Shown here in pieces: positions 9,203-17,167 of a stretch of 64,000 nt of DNA. How positions within the stretch are numbered: position 1 is the stretch's first letter; each line of letters opens with the position of its first letter. Where the stretch lies: contig CAKSSR010000010.1 in NCBI GenBank assembly GCA_934489735.1, positions 1 through 64,000 of the forward strand, read 5' to 3'. The position numbers and the translations under genes are program-made. Source of the DNA: an uncultured Eubacteriales bacterium. GTDB lineage: Bacteria; Bacillota; Clostridia; Oscillospirales; Acutalibacteraceae. The notes below the pieces were generated by a model, which made no database searches, was not told the origin of the DNA, and saw only the letters and a list, made by a program, of their open reading frames with translations.

Positions 9203-10522
9203 ATGTCTTATAAAATAGGACTTATAAGTCTTGGATGTGAAAAGAATAGAGTTGATGCAGAGAGGATACTCTGGAAGCTTAAAGAAGCAGGTTATGACAT
9301 TGTCCAAAATGAATTGGACGCAGATGTAGTAATAGTAAATACATGCGGATTCATAGATGATGCGAAAAAAGAAAGCATAGATGAAATTTTTAATATGATA
9401 CGTCAAAAAGATGAAAACAAAAGTTTGAAAATTATAGTCACTGGATGTCTTTCTGAAAGGTATAAAGAAAAAGTATTAAAAGAAATACCAGAGATTGATG
9501 CAGTTTTAGGCATAGGAGCAAATGATAATATAGTGGAAATAGTTGAGAAAGTCATAAACGGAGAAAAGGTAGAGTTATTTCCAGATAAAGAAAAATTGTC
9601 ATTGTCAGGTGGAAGGGTTAGAACTACACCGAGCCATTATGCATATGTGAAGATAGCAGATGGATGTGACAATAGATGCTCTTATTGTGCAATTCCTTTG
9701 ATAAGAGGAAAGTTTAGAAGCAGAAGCGTAGAAGATGTTTTAGATGAAGTAAAAGAACTTATCGAAAATGGAGTGAAAGAGATAATACTTATAGCTCAGG
9801 ACACTACAAGATACGGAGAAGACATAAATACTAACTTGACTACGTTGCTAAGAGAAATTTGTAAAATAGATGGCGAGTATTGGATAAGAATTTTGTACTG
9901 CTACCCTGATAGAATTAGCGATGAACTTATAGACTTGATGGCTGAAGAAGATAAAATTTTAAAATATATTGATATACCATTGCAACATTGCAGCGGAAAA
10001 GTGCTAAAGGATATGAATAGAAAAGGAAATTCAGAATCTTTGAAATTATTAATTGAAAAAATAAGAGATAGAATTCTAAATGTTGTTATAAGAACTACTA
10101 TCATAACGGGATTCCCAGGCGAAAATGATGAAGATTTTGAAGAACTTATATCATTTGTTAGAGAAATGAAGTTTGAAAGATTGGGCTGCTTTGCTTATTC
10201 TAGGGAAGAAGATACAAAAGCATATGATATGAGTAATCAAATAGATGACGATGTAAAGAAAAAAAGACAAGAAATTGTTATGGAAGCACAGTTCGATATC
10301 AATAAGATTAATGCAGAAAAGCAAATAGGTAAGCAACTTCAAGTAATTGTAGATAAATTTGATGAAGATATTGGCTCATGGGTAGGAAGAAGCTACATGG
10401 ATGCACCAGATGTTGACGGAATGATAATCATACAACAAAAAAATGGTTTGCATACTGGTGATATCGTTCACGTTAGGATAAGCAAATGCAATGATTATGA
10501 TCTAATAGGTGAAATTTTATGA
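9203..10522 (+). CDS. rimO: Ribosomal protein S12 methylthiotransferase RimO
   Basis: A radical-SAM methylthiotransferase that modifies an aspartate of ribosomal protein S12. The N-terminal UPF0004 domain starts SLGCEKNRVDAE. The radical-SAM cluster motif CDNRCSYC is at about 155-162 (C...C..C), followed by IPLIRG and later the C-terminal TRAM domain. The variable cysteines expected in the N-domain (Cys near 12, NTCGF near 50, TGCL near 85) are present. The ATG at 9203 has a GAGAGG site. Its stop overlaps the pgsA start (ATGA). Confidence 0.95.
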   Translation: MSYKIGLISLGCEKNRVDAERILWKLKEAGYDIVQNELDADVVIVNTCGFIDDAKKESIDEIFNMIRQKDENKSLKIIVTGCLSERYKEKVLKEIPEIDAVLGIGANDNIVEIVEKVINGEKVELFPDKEKLSLSGGRVRTTPSHYAYVKIADGCDNRCSYCAIPLIRGKFRSRSVEDVLDEVKELIENGVKEIILIAQDTTRYGEDINTNLTTLLREICKIDGEYWIRILYCYPDRISDELIDLMAEEDKILKYIDIPLQHCSGKVLKDMNRKGNSESLKLLIEKIRDRILNVVIRTTIITGFPGENDEDFEELISFVREMKFERLGCFAYSREEDTKAYDMSNQIDDDVKKKRQEIVMEAQFDINKINAEKQIGKQLQVIVDKFDEDIGSWVGRSYMDAPDVDGMIIIQQKNGLHTGDIVHVRISKCNDYDLIGEIL

Positions 10523-11100
10523 GTTTGGCAAATAAAATTACATTGTTGAGAATAGGTATGATACCGTTTTTTATATTTTTCTTACTATATGACAGCATCT
10601 ATTATAATTATATCTTTGCAGGATTAATATTTATTATAGCATCTATTACTGATCATATTGATGGAAGAATAGCTAGGAAAAGAAATGAAATAACCGACTT
10701 TGGAAAATTTGCAGATCCTTTAGCAGATAAGATATTAGTGATTTCAGCATTTATGTGTTTTGTTGAACTTGGATCAATAAGTTCTATACCTGTTATCATA
10801 ATAATAGCAAGAGAGTTTATAGTAACAGGAATAAGATTGATGGCAGTAAAGTATGGGAAAGTAATTGATGCAAGTATTTGGGGAAAAGCAAAGACTGTAA
10901 GCCAAATGGCAACCATAATAATGATATTGTTTTGCCTGAGTATTGATAATATAATGGATATATGTAATAACGACTTCTTGGATTCGTTTGCGCCTATATT
11001 AGAATTGGTATCGGAAGTGTTTTTATGGATAAGTGTCGTATTGACAGTGATATCTGGAATTAAATATGTTAAGGATAATATCGAATTTATAAAGAATTAG
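10519..11100 (+). CDS. pgsA: CDP-diacylglycerol-glycerol-3-phosphate 3-phosphatidyltransferase
   Basis: A 193-residue membrane enzyme making phosphatidylglycerophosphate. The CDP-alcohol phosphotransferase motif D..DG..AR........G...D...D is present at about 44-71 (DHIDGRIARKRNEITDFGKF then ADPLADK). Five to six hydrophobic helices. Overlaps rimO by four bases, so coupled; followed by a terminator. Confidence 0.93.
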   Translation: MSLANKITLLRIGMIPFFIFFLLYDSIYYNYIFAGLIFIIASITDHIDGRIARKRNEITDFGKFADPLADKILVISAFMCFVELGSISSIPVIIIIAREFIVTGIRLMAVKYGKVIDASIWGKAKTVSQMATIIMILFCLSIDNIMDICNNDFLDSFAPILELVSEVFLWISVVLTVISGIKYVKDNIEFIKN

Positions 11101-11114
11101 ATATTAATTGTAAA

Positions 11115-11156
11115 TGTTTGCTGCATGCTATGAAAAAATAGGATGCAGTTGCTTTT
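11115..11156 (+). terminator. Terminator after pgsA
   Basis: CTGCAT and ATGCAG form a stem, followed by a T-rich run (TTGCTTTTATTTT). Confidence 0.6.
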
Positions 11157-11163
11157 ATTTTAC

Positions 11164-11192
11164 TTGACATAAAGAGAAATGTGGTTTATACT
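11164..11192 (+). promoter_or_regulatory. Promoter of smpB-ssrA
   Basis: TTGACA (11164-11169), 17 bases, TATACT (11187-11192), about 30 bases before the smpB start. Confidence 0.8.
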
Positions 11193-11221
11193 AGAAAGCA
11201 TGAATAGGTGGTGAAGATTGA

Positions 11222-11686
11222 GTGAGTAAGGGATTTCAACCAATTGTAATAAAGAATAGAAAGGCTTATCATGACTATTACATTGTAGAAAATTTCGAGG
11301 CGGGAATAGAATTGTTTGGAACAGAAGTGAAATCTGTAAGAAAAGGTGAGGTAAATTTAAAAGATTCTTGGTGCTCTATTGTCGATGGAGAGATTTTTAT
11401 AAACGGTATGCATATTAGCCCATATGAACAGGGAAATATATTTAATAGAGATCCTGTCAGAGTTAGAAAACTGCTTATGCATAAGAGAGAAATAATGAAA
11501 CTTTTTGGGGAAGTCGCTAGAGAAGGATACTCCTTGATTCCAATTTCTTTGTATTTTAAGGGATCTAAAGTAAAAGTTCAAGTTGGATTATGCAAGGGTA
11601 AGAAATTGCATGATAAAAGAGCTGATATCGCTAAGAAAGATGCTAAAATGAATATCCAAAGATATCTAAAACAGATGAACAGATAG
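11222..11686 (+). CDS. smpB: SsrA-binding protein SmpB
   Basis: A 154-residue protein that brings tmRNA to stalled ribosomes. Hallmarks: NRKAYHDYYI, GIELFGTEVKSVR, HISPYEQGN, and the C-terminal GKKLHDKRADIAKKDAK segment that follows the decoding path. GTG start with a GGTGGTGA site. Its RNA partner ssrA begins 11 bases after the stop, an arrangement that suggests one transcript. Confidence 0.97.
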   Translation: MSKGFQPIVIKNRKAYHDYYIVENFEAGIELFGTEVKSVRKGEVNLKDSWCSIVDGEIFINGMHISPYEQGNIFNRDPVRVRKLLMHKREIMKLFGEVAREGYSLIPISLYFKGSKVKVQVGLCKGKKLHDKRADIAKKDAKMNIQRYLKQMNR

Positions 11687-11697
11687 AAAATTTATAC

Positions 11698-12043
11698 GGG
11701 GGCGTAAAGGTTTCGACGGGGGCTGAAAGCCTAAGTAAGCGGATAGTGGAGCATACCCACTTTAAATTATGCATTTTTATAAATTAAATAACAAAAATTA
11801 TAGTTTAGCTGCTTAATTATAGCGGCCATCTCTACCGATAGTACTACGGATTGGATAGAGGTGTTAATTAGTAGTCAACATGAATTAAAACTTGGTTCGG
11901 TTTAATCATGCATTAGAACCTACTGAAGTATTTAGCCTGCCATTAGGCGACTTACGGATGGAATATTAAAATAATGGCTACATTCGTAGAAAGCTTTTGT
12001 AATTAGTTTTCGGACAGGGGTTCAATTCCCCTCGCCTCCACCA
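11698..12043 (+). ncRNA. ssrA: Transfer-messenger RNA
   Basis: The 5' end GGGGGCGTAAAGG... and 3' end ...GCCTCCACCA pair as the acceptor stem (GGGGGC with GCCTCC), and the T-arm GGTTCAATTCC is intact with CCA encoded. The tag reading frame ends LNNKNYSLAA-stop at about 11781-11816; the exact resume codon is uncertain. tmRNA tags proteins on stalled ribosomes for degradation. The 3' end is a favourite target of phage integrases and here borders a prophage. Confidence 0.95.
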
Positions 12044-12056
12044 TTGAATGATAGTT

Positions 12057-12139
12057 CGAACACCCTATTTGTTATAGGAACACTGTTCGGATAAACGACA
12101 AAACACCGAGTAGAGTGATAGGCTTTGCCCGGTGTTTTG
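12057..12139. terminator. Two hairpins at the tmRNA/prophage border
   Basis: CGAACA...TGTTCG with inner CCTAT/ATAGG (12057-12090), then CAAAACACCG (12099-12108) with CGGTGTTTTG (12130-12139). The second probably terminates the leftward prophage operon and tmRNA transcription. They form the left border of the higher-GC segment. The rest up to 12256 holds no gene I can support. Confidence 0.5.
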
Positions 12140-12256
12140 GTATTGTAGGGGGAGAGAAAATCTGTATTTTTTATAAAGTAGTCTATAAGAGAGGTTATAG
12201 GAACTACCAGTAAGGAAGAATATTATATTCAACAGCCTGTTAGCTGAGTGAGCCGT

Positions 12257-12550
12257 TTAGAACTTTTTCAGTTCGAGAACAGCTGATTCAATCAGATTGT
12301 CGATAGAGTCAAGGTCAAGAGTATAACCATTTTCTTTCAGGTACTTCAAAACATAGGCTTTCTTTTCAGTACCTCGACCTGTTCCTTTGTAAATCATCTC
12401 AGCAGCTTTGACAGCCACCTTGACCAGATTTTTGATTTTGGCGAACTTCTCTACATCAACCTTAGCTTTCAGGTAAGGAATGAGGAAGGTGGTAATGACA
12501 GCTACAATCAGAGTGATAATGGCTGAAGCAATGTTGGTTAAATCAGTCAT
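12257..12550 (-). CDS. Phage holin, LLH-type
   Basis: 97 residues from the ATG at 12550, which has an AGGAGGTG site. One N-terminal membrane segment (about 8-28, ASAIITLIVAVITTFLIPYL) followed by KVDVEKFAKIKNLVKVAVKAAEQ-like helices and a C-terminal LKENGYTLDLDSIDNLIESAV segment is the layout of the LLH holin family, which forms the lesions that release phage endolysin. Last gene of the prophage run, beside the lysin-derived SH3 domain. Confidence 0.75.
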   Translation of the reverse strand: MTDLTNIASAIITLIVAVITTFLIPYLKAKVDVEKFAKIKNLVKVAVKAAEMIYKGTGRGTEKKAYVLKYLKENGYTLDLDSIDNLIESAVLELKKF

Positions 12551-12648
12551 TTCAAACACCTCCTAAAAGTTATCGGAAAAGGTTGTTTCTGCGGAGCAAC
12601 CTTATACTGCGATATGAGTTCAATTCTATTCTCAACGTTAGCTTTTCT

Positions 12649-13284
12649 TTACGCTTTAGTGAAAGTTCCCTTGTCTACCCATCCGTAGACGGTAGCACCA
12701 CAGCCTGTGATTCTGACAAGGTGATAAGGGTGCTTGCCGTTATAGGTCTGCGTGATTTTTGCCTTACCAGGTCGGCAGGACACCGCTATATCGCTGTTGG
12801 AACTCGAATAATGGGTATTGCCGTTGAACATAACGTTATCGCCTATTTTCGGAGTCCAAGCTGTCTCAGATGGCGTAGGAATGGCGTTTACCACAGTAAC
12901 TTCATCGAAATTATTAGCGGGAGATTTATCTCCTAGACGAATAAAAGTGACGGTCTTGTTCGGGTCTTTGTTAGACGACTGAACATCATGTTCAACACTA
13001 CACTTGATGAAATGCCCCACGAGGTCATTGTGGTCGATTTCGGTGAGCGTGTAGTCCTGCAAAGCAGTCTTTGCGAAGAAGGAGAAAGCATTGTAAGCAC
13101 CCTCGTTCATAGATCCGTCCTTTTTCGTAAGGTTAAAGCGTTCGATGTGCGTTTGACCATTTGCAGTTTCCATATTAATCTCTAATTTACCAAACTCCTC
13201 TTTATAACCAACCTTGGTGATTTTGAATATGTGTGTTCCTTCTGGAATGAGCGAAAAACCTTTAGTTAATTTAATTATTGACAT
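12649..13284 (-). CDS. Chimeric protein: DUF669-type phage ssDNA-binding domain joined to a lysin SH3 domain
   Basis: 211 residues. Residues 1-125 resemble the DUF669 proteins found in phage replication modules: GSMNEGAYNAFSFFAKTAL, then FIKCSVEHDVQSSNKDP. Residues about 140-211 are an SH3-type cell-wall-binding domain of the sort found at the end of phage amidases: IGDNVMFNGNTHYSS, CRPGKAKITQTYNGKHPYHL, GWVDKGTFTKA. A replication protein has no use for a wall-binding module, and the next gene is a holin. I infer a deletion that joined the replication and lysis modules in frame. Start has GGAGG and overlaps the previous stop (TAATG). Confidence 0.7.
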   Translation of the reverse strand: MSIIKLTKGFSLIPEGTHIFKITKVGYKEEFGKLEINMETANGQTHIERFNLTKKDGSMNEGAYNAFSFFAKTALQDYTLTEIDHNDLVGHFIKCSVEHDVQSSNKDPNKTVTFIRLGDKSPANNFDEVTVVNAIPTPSETAWTPKIGDNVMFNGNTHYSSSNSDIAVSCRPGKAKITQTYNGKHPYHLVRITGCGATVYGWVDKGTFTKA

Positions 13285-13406
13285 TATCTTTTACCTCCGT
13301 TATTTTTCTTATTAATCAATGTTATATGGATTGCATGTGCGATAACAATAATGCACTCACTCATAATAGTTGCAAGAATACCTGCAATGAATGGGTTGAT
13401 ATACAT
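13284..13406 (-). CDS. Small phage membrane protein
   Basis: 40 residues from an ATG with a GAGGAGG site. One hydrophobic segment (FIAGILATIMSECIIVIAHA) and a basic tail. It lies between YqaJ and the DUF669 gene and overlaps the latter start by one base. Such single-helix proteins are common in phage recombination operons; function unknown. Confidence 0.55.
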   Translation of the reverse strand: MYINPFIAGILATIMSECIIVIAHAIHITLINKKNNGGKR

Positions 13407-13409
13407 AAT

Positions 13410-14450
13410 TTAGTCCTCCTCAATAACTTTTGCAGTTATACGATAATTGATCTTAGTTTGTGTGTATTTACCAAGTAGACCGTCATTTTTTAAACCATTC
13501 TTGTCAATTTCAGGAGATTCGGTGCGAGATACATTCCACTCATATTTATTACCTTTGATAGATACTTTATGGTCTCCATCTCTAAACTTAGTAAGAGCAT
13601 GTTGCTTGATGATGTCGGTAACAATCTTCAAGCGTTTTTCAAGTGGCTTGATAGGAGCGGAGAGACGGTCAATTTCGGCCATTAGTTCCTCGCACTCTCC
13701 AAGCAATGCCTTAATGTCTGATTCGGGGTTGAGCGTATTCGTATGGAGTCGTTTTAAAATCTCAGCATCGGCTTTTTCATCGAATACCGGTGAGATACCC
13801 GTCTCGACATGATCCTTCCACCACTTCTCGGCCTTTTTTACAAGTTTTTTGAACTCAGGATATCTTTCGGATACCTTGAACGGAACAGTGATGGTATTCT
13901 TTGTACTCGGAATAAACTGAGATGGATCTTTGTAGTCCCCATCCGAGAGGAAAGAGGCAACCATGATAACATCATCTACCCCAAGTAAATTGGCGTACAA
14001 AGCGGCTTGTAGAGCGTAATACTCCGGGACGTCATTAACCCAGTCTTCAGCTCGTTTGGTAGTTTTCATTTCAAGAACAGCAACTGGCTTATTACTCTTG
14101 TCATAGAGCAGGTAGTCCCACATACCGCCAAAGATGGGCTCATCTCTAAAAAAATCCCCATATGTACGATTAAAATAGTCCTCACCGTAAATGTCGGTCG
14201 GTGTTACGATATTTGTCATAAAATAAGATTTCTTCATGAACTGAGCCTGTTTGGGCTCGATAATTTTCCCCGCAGCTGTATAAATTGTCTCTTCAAAAGG
14301 CTTTTGGTAAGTCTTTGTAATTTCACACCATACCTCAAATGGAGTAGACCACGGATTTAGACCAAGAACGGTGGCAAAACGGGTAGCCGTCAGTTTCTTG
14401 GGCCTCTTAGGGGGAATAATTTTGATTTTGTTGCCTTCTAACCACTCCAT
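13410..14450 (-). CDS. YqaJ-type phage recombination exonuclease
   Basis: 346 residues. LTATRFATVLGLNPWSTPFEVW (18-39) is the characteristic opening of YqaJ/lambda-exonuclease-like PD-(D/E)XK nucleases, followed by the catalytic E.K segment AVLEMKTTKR near 125-134 and YYALQAALYANLLGVD. The C-terminal third is helical. These enzymes chew 5' ends for single-strand annealing and pair with an annealing protein, here the ERF gene immediately upstream. Strong GGAGG site. Confidence 0.85.
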   Translation of the reverse strand: MEWLEGNKIKIIPPKRPKKLTATRFATVLGLNPWSTPFEVWCEITKTYQKPFEETIYTAAGKIIEPKQAQFMKKSYFMTNIVTPTDIYGEDYFNRTYGDFFRDEPIFGGMWDYLLYDKSNKPVAVLEMKTTKRAEDWVNDVPEYYALQAALYANLLGVDDVIMVASFLSDGDYKDPSQFIPSTKNTITVPFKVSERYPEFKKLVKKAEKWWKDHVETGISPVFDEKADAEILKRLHTNTLNPESDIKALLGECEELMAEIDRLSAPIKPLEKRLKIVTDIIKQHALTKFRDGDHKVSIKGNKYEWNVSRTESPEIDKNGLKNDGLLGKYTQTKINYRITAKVIEED

Positions 14451-14453
14451 GCC

Positions 14454-15170
14454 TTATTCCTCCCTGATGTTATAATTCTCAACCATCTCGCCAAGTTTTA
14501 ATATGAGTTGTTCGCAAGCAGATTTAGAGATTTTAGTAAAGCCTTCGGTTTTGATTGCCACCTTTTGAACGAACTCTTCCTGAGTAGGATCTACCTCTTT
14601 CAGCTTTTTCAACACAGCCCTCAGAGCTTTAATTTGCAATGCATCGGCGTTAGCTTTCGGGGTTGTTATATTTTGTTTAATCTCCTCACGCTTCTCGGTA
14701 GAGACAGGCTTTTTCGGTTCTACTTTGGGGGCAGGAATGTCCTTGCCGGACTCGGCATCAAATGCATCGGCTTCGACCACATCGAGGATAAGGAAGTAAA
14801 GATAACGGCGCATATAAGTAATTTCGGCTCCGAGACCTTGTACCTCATTCATGCGAAACTTACTCGGTTCAGAGATTGAACGGGCATTGAATTCAACGAT
14901 CACCTGCTCCTCGGTGCTGTCGAGATTTATTAGTCTACCAATCGCTCTACCATCTGGGAAACTTGTAAGGAATAGACAGTTGTAGTTTGAAAAAATTTCG
15001 GTTGCCACAGGGACGATATCTTCGAGCTCGAAGTACTTAAACTCAGCGTGAAGGTTGATGCCCGACTTTGTTACACCTCTACGAAGAAACTCAATTCTTG
15101 CAGCGAGGAGTTTTTGCCATACATTCATTGTTGTGGGATCAATAACTGTTTCGGTTTTCTTTGTTGTCAT
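14454..15170 (-). CDS. ERF-family single-strand annealing protein
   Basis: 238 residues from the internal ATG at 15170, which has GGAGG 8 bases upstream. WQKLLAARIEFLRRG...FKYFELEDIVPVATEIF and TYMRRYLYFLILDVVEADAFDAES match the ERF superfamily (annealing proteins of phages), with the typical TYxRRY motif. The C-terminal half is a linker and a helical tail. It pairs with the YqaJ exonuclease just downstream. The reading frame is open further upstream into the polymerase, see the longer entry. Confidence 0.8.
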   Translation of the reverse strand: MTTKKTETVIDPTTMNVWQKLLAARIEFLRRGVTKSGINLHAEFKYFELEDIVPVATEIFSNYNCLFLTSFPDGRAIGRLINLDSTEEQVIVEFNARSISEPSKFRMNEVQGLGAEITYMRRYLYFLILDVVEADAFDAESGKDIPAPKVEPKKPVSTEKREEIKQNITTPKANADALQIKALRAVLKKLKEVDPTQEEFVQKVAIKTEGFTKISKSACEQLILKLGEMVENYNIREE

Positions 15171-16133
15171 TTTCAAGACCTCCAATATTTTTAAGATTTG
15201 TTTTTTCAAGCTGTTGATTTTGCGAGTGTTCTTCTTCGGTGGCTTGATACCTAAGAAATCATTGATTCGCTTTTTTGCCATTTCGATGTAGAATGTCTTA
15301 TCTACGTCGTCTATAGTGAGGTGATTGTCGTTGTCGATAATGCAGTGGTCAGGGAGCATTTCGATTTTGGCTATAGAATCGTCTTCGGATTTAACCTTGT
15401 AGATTTTTCCATACCGTTCATCGGCAGTTGCATATACCCGGTTAACTTTCTGTACAGGCTCTATCACGCCATCAATAACGTGATATGCTTCCTTATATTT
15501 TGCACTAGCTTTGGCAATGATCTGAAACTGGAATATATCGTCGCAACCATTGATTGTGTCCTCAACAGGTGCCCCATTTACAAAAAACTCTTTCAGTGCA
15601 GTTGCCACAATCACACAGGAGTTGTTTACATTGAAAGCACCAGCCGGAGCGATACCATTCACCAGGTAACCGCCTTTGGCTTTTACCTTACCATCGGCTT
15701 GGACTACGATATATCCGTTTACATCTTTTTGTGCAATTTTGATAATAGAATCTTCTTCTAATTCGAAGCCTGTTCGGTCTTGCCACTCTTGAGTGATTTC
15801 TTTTACCTTGTTGTAATTGAAATCATCAAATTCGACCATGATGCCATCGGTATTGCACTGGATAACTCTCAAGTCTTCAATTTCTTTGTATAAATGCTGT
15901 GCGAGCTCCAATAAGTAGAGCTGACCGCTAATACATACCGAACGTCCCATGAGAGGATCAAACAGGTCGTTGTATTGATTAAGCATTGCCCCATAGGTAG
16001 TATTGGCAACGAGTTTCAAAGCATTTGCTGTCACTTTATCTCCCGAGCGTTTAGCTTTAATTCGTTTTTCTAATATATCAGCGTACACTTGTGGGTTAGG
16101 AATGTTACGAGATGTATATCCGTTTATCACCAT
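14454..16133 (-). CDS. Open frame joining phage DNA polymerase palm region to ERF
   Basis: 559 codons. Residues 1-305 are the C-terminal part of a family B DNA polymerase: KLVANTTYGAMLNQYND (motif B, K..xN..YG) near 41-57 and QCNTDGIMVEFDD (motif C) near 92-104. The frame then passes without a stop through a ribosome binding site into the ERF gene. Motif A lies upstream of the ATG and in other frames. The in-frame join is probably the result of a small indel that removed the polymerase stop; independent ERF initiation is more likely. Confidence 0.6.
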   Translation of the reverse strand: MVINGYTSRNIPNPQVYADILEKRIKAKRSGDKVTANALKLVANTTYGAMLNQYNDLFDPLMGRSVCISGQLYLLELAQHLYKEIEDLRVIQCNTDGIMVEFDDFNYNKVKEITQEWQDRTGFELEEDSIIKIAQKDVNGYIVVQADGKVKAKGGYLVNGIAPAGAFNVNNSCVIVATALKEFFVNGAPVEDTINGCDDIFQFQIIAKASAKYKEAYHVIDGVIEPVQKVNRVYATADERYGKIYKVKSEDDSIAKIEMLPDHCIIDNDNHLTIDDVDKTFYIEMAKKRINDFLGIKPPKKNTRKINSLKKQILKILEVLKMTTKKTETVIDPTTMNVWQKLLAARIEFLRRGVTKSGINLHAEFKYFELEDIVPVATEIFSNYNCLFLTSFPDGRAIGRLINLDSTEEQVIVEFNARSISEPSKFRMNEVQGLGAEITYMRRYLYFLILDVVEADAFDAESGKDIPAPKVEPKKPVSTEKREEIKQNITTPKANADALQIKALRAVLKKLKEVDPTQEEFVQKVAIKTEGFTKISKSACEQLILKLGEMVENYNIREE

Positions 16134-17022
16134 TAAATGTGGATAGTACCTCAGTACGAGGCAACATCATAATTACGAATTAGCCTCATCACTCATCACC
16201 CTCCTTCCATATAAGGTTTGGTATAGCTCCATGGATTCCTCCGTATGCTAAAGTGATAGGACACTCGCCAATCATCAGATTCAACTTTTCACTAAAGACT
16301 TCCTTATCTGTAAGTGTCTCGTCATACATTCTGTTGAAGAAAGTGAAAACCTCCGGTGATATGTACTCTTTTAGCAGATTATCCGGGTAGACATACTTTC
16401 GTTCATCATTGTGTGACTTCTTAGTAGCTTTCAGCATTGCCGCAGTCAGTTTGGCATTTGTCATACCCATTGCCTTGATTTCATCAATACCGGCCAGCCG
16501 ACCAAGGTTGATTTTGTTCTGTAAGTAGTCCTTACGAATGTCAATCAGTCTCTCTGTGGTATCAACGTCATGCTTACAGTAGAACTCTGTTTCGGCTCTT
16601 TCCTCTAGTGTGAGGGGTCGGTCAATATCAAATGGTACATTGGATTCCTTAACCGACATACCGAGGTGCCCTTCAATTGCCTTAAGGGATAGCCCTTGTT
16701 GTGTATCATCTCGAATATCCAAATTATTAAACTTAAAATATGAGCCACTAAAACCAGGATATTGCCAACCTTGGTTTCCAGCTATAATATAATCATTAAC
16801 CTCTTTGATTTCTTCGTTAGAGAAGTCACAGTAGATAGCTTTGATAATGTATTGGTCATAGAACTTGGAATTAAATCCAACATAGATACAATCGTCAGAC
16901 AATACCATTTTCAAAGCTTCGTTATTGTTCCAAATACAGGTGTAAGTGCCCGTTTCCTTATCCTTGAAAATTGCGAGCCAGTCGAAGCGAAAAACTTCCA
17001 CGTCGTAGGTAACTATTTTCAT
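15171..17022 (-). pseudogene. Family B phage DNA polymerase gene broken at motif A
   Basis: The N-terminal exonuclease part (17022-16189) ends at TGA just before motif A. The expected continuation (RLIRNYDVASY then YPHLM) is encoded, but in two other frames. The first junction needs a one-base change near 16191. The second is an extra 8 bases, TGAGGTAC, between the TAC codon and the following TAT at about 16145-16155. Without these the pieces read as one polymerase of roughly 600 residues. Decay, sequencing error or translational recoding could explain this. Confidence 0.65.
16189..17022 (-). CDS. N-terminal 3'-5' exonuclease part of phage DNA polymerase
   Basis: 277 residues. DEDD exonuclease motifs: YDVEVF (residues 5-10), GFNSKFYDQYII (about 49-60) and YCKHDVDTTERL (about 149-160). 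The end GGIHGAIPNL is the stretch that precedes motif A in phage family B polymerases. ATG preceded by AAGGAGG. It is followed by a stop and two frame changes. Confidence 0.8.
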   Translation of the reverse strand: MKIVTYDVEVFRFDWLAIFKDKETGTYTCIWNNNEALKMVLSDDCIYVGFNSKFYDQYIIKAIYCDFSNEEIKEVNDYIIAGNQGWQYPGFSGSYFKFNNLDIRDDTQQGLSLKAIEGHLGMSVKESNVPFDIDRPLTLEERAETEFYCKHDVDTTERLIDIRKDYLQNKINLGRLAGIDEIKAMGMTNAKLTAAMLKATKKSHNDERKYVYPDNLLKEYISPEVFTFFNRMYDETLTDKEVFSEKLNLMIGECPITLAYGGIHGAIPNLIWKEGDE

Positions 17023-17167
17023 GGTAACCTCCTTCCTCGTACTTTTTTGAGAAAATACGTTCTATATTCTATTGCGATCGTAAAGCACTTTGGTAAATAT
17101 TCCTTTTGCGCCATATACAGAGTAATTTGAATTCTAACAACGTTGCCTTATTGCTAACAAAATGTTG

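Noticed and set aside
17019..17114. 31-codon minus-strand frame overlapping the polymerase start (ATGA)
   Set aside because: No ribosome binding site and no recognisable features; the overlap alone is weak support.
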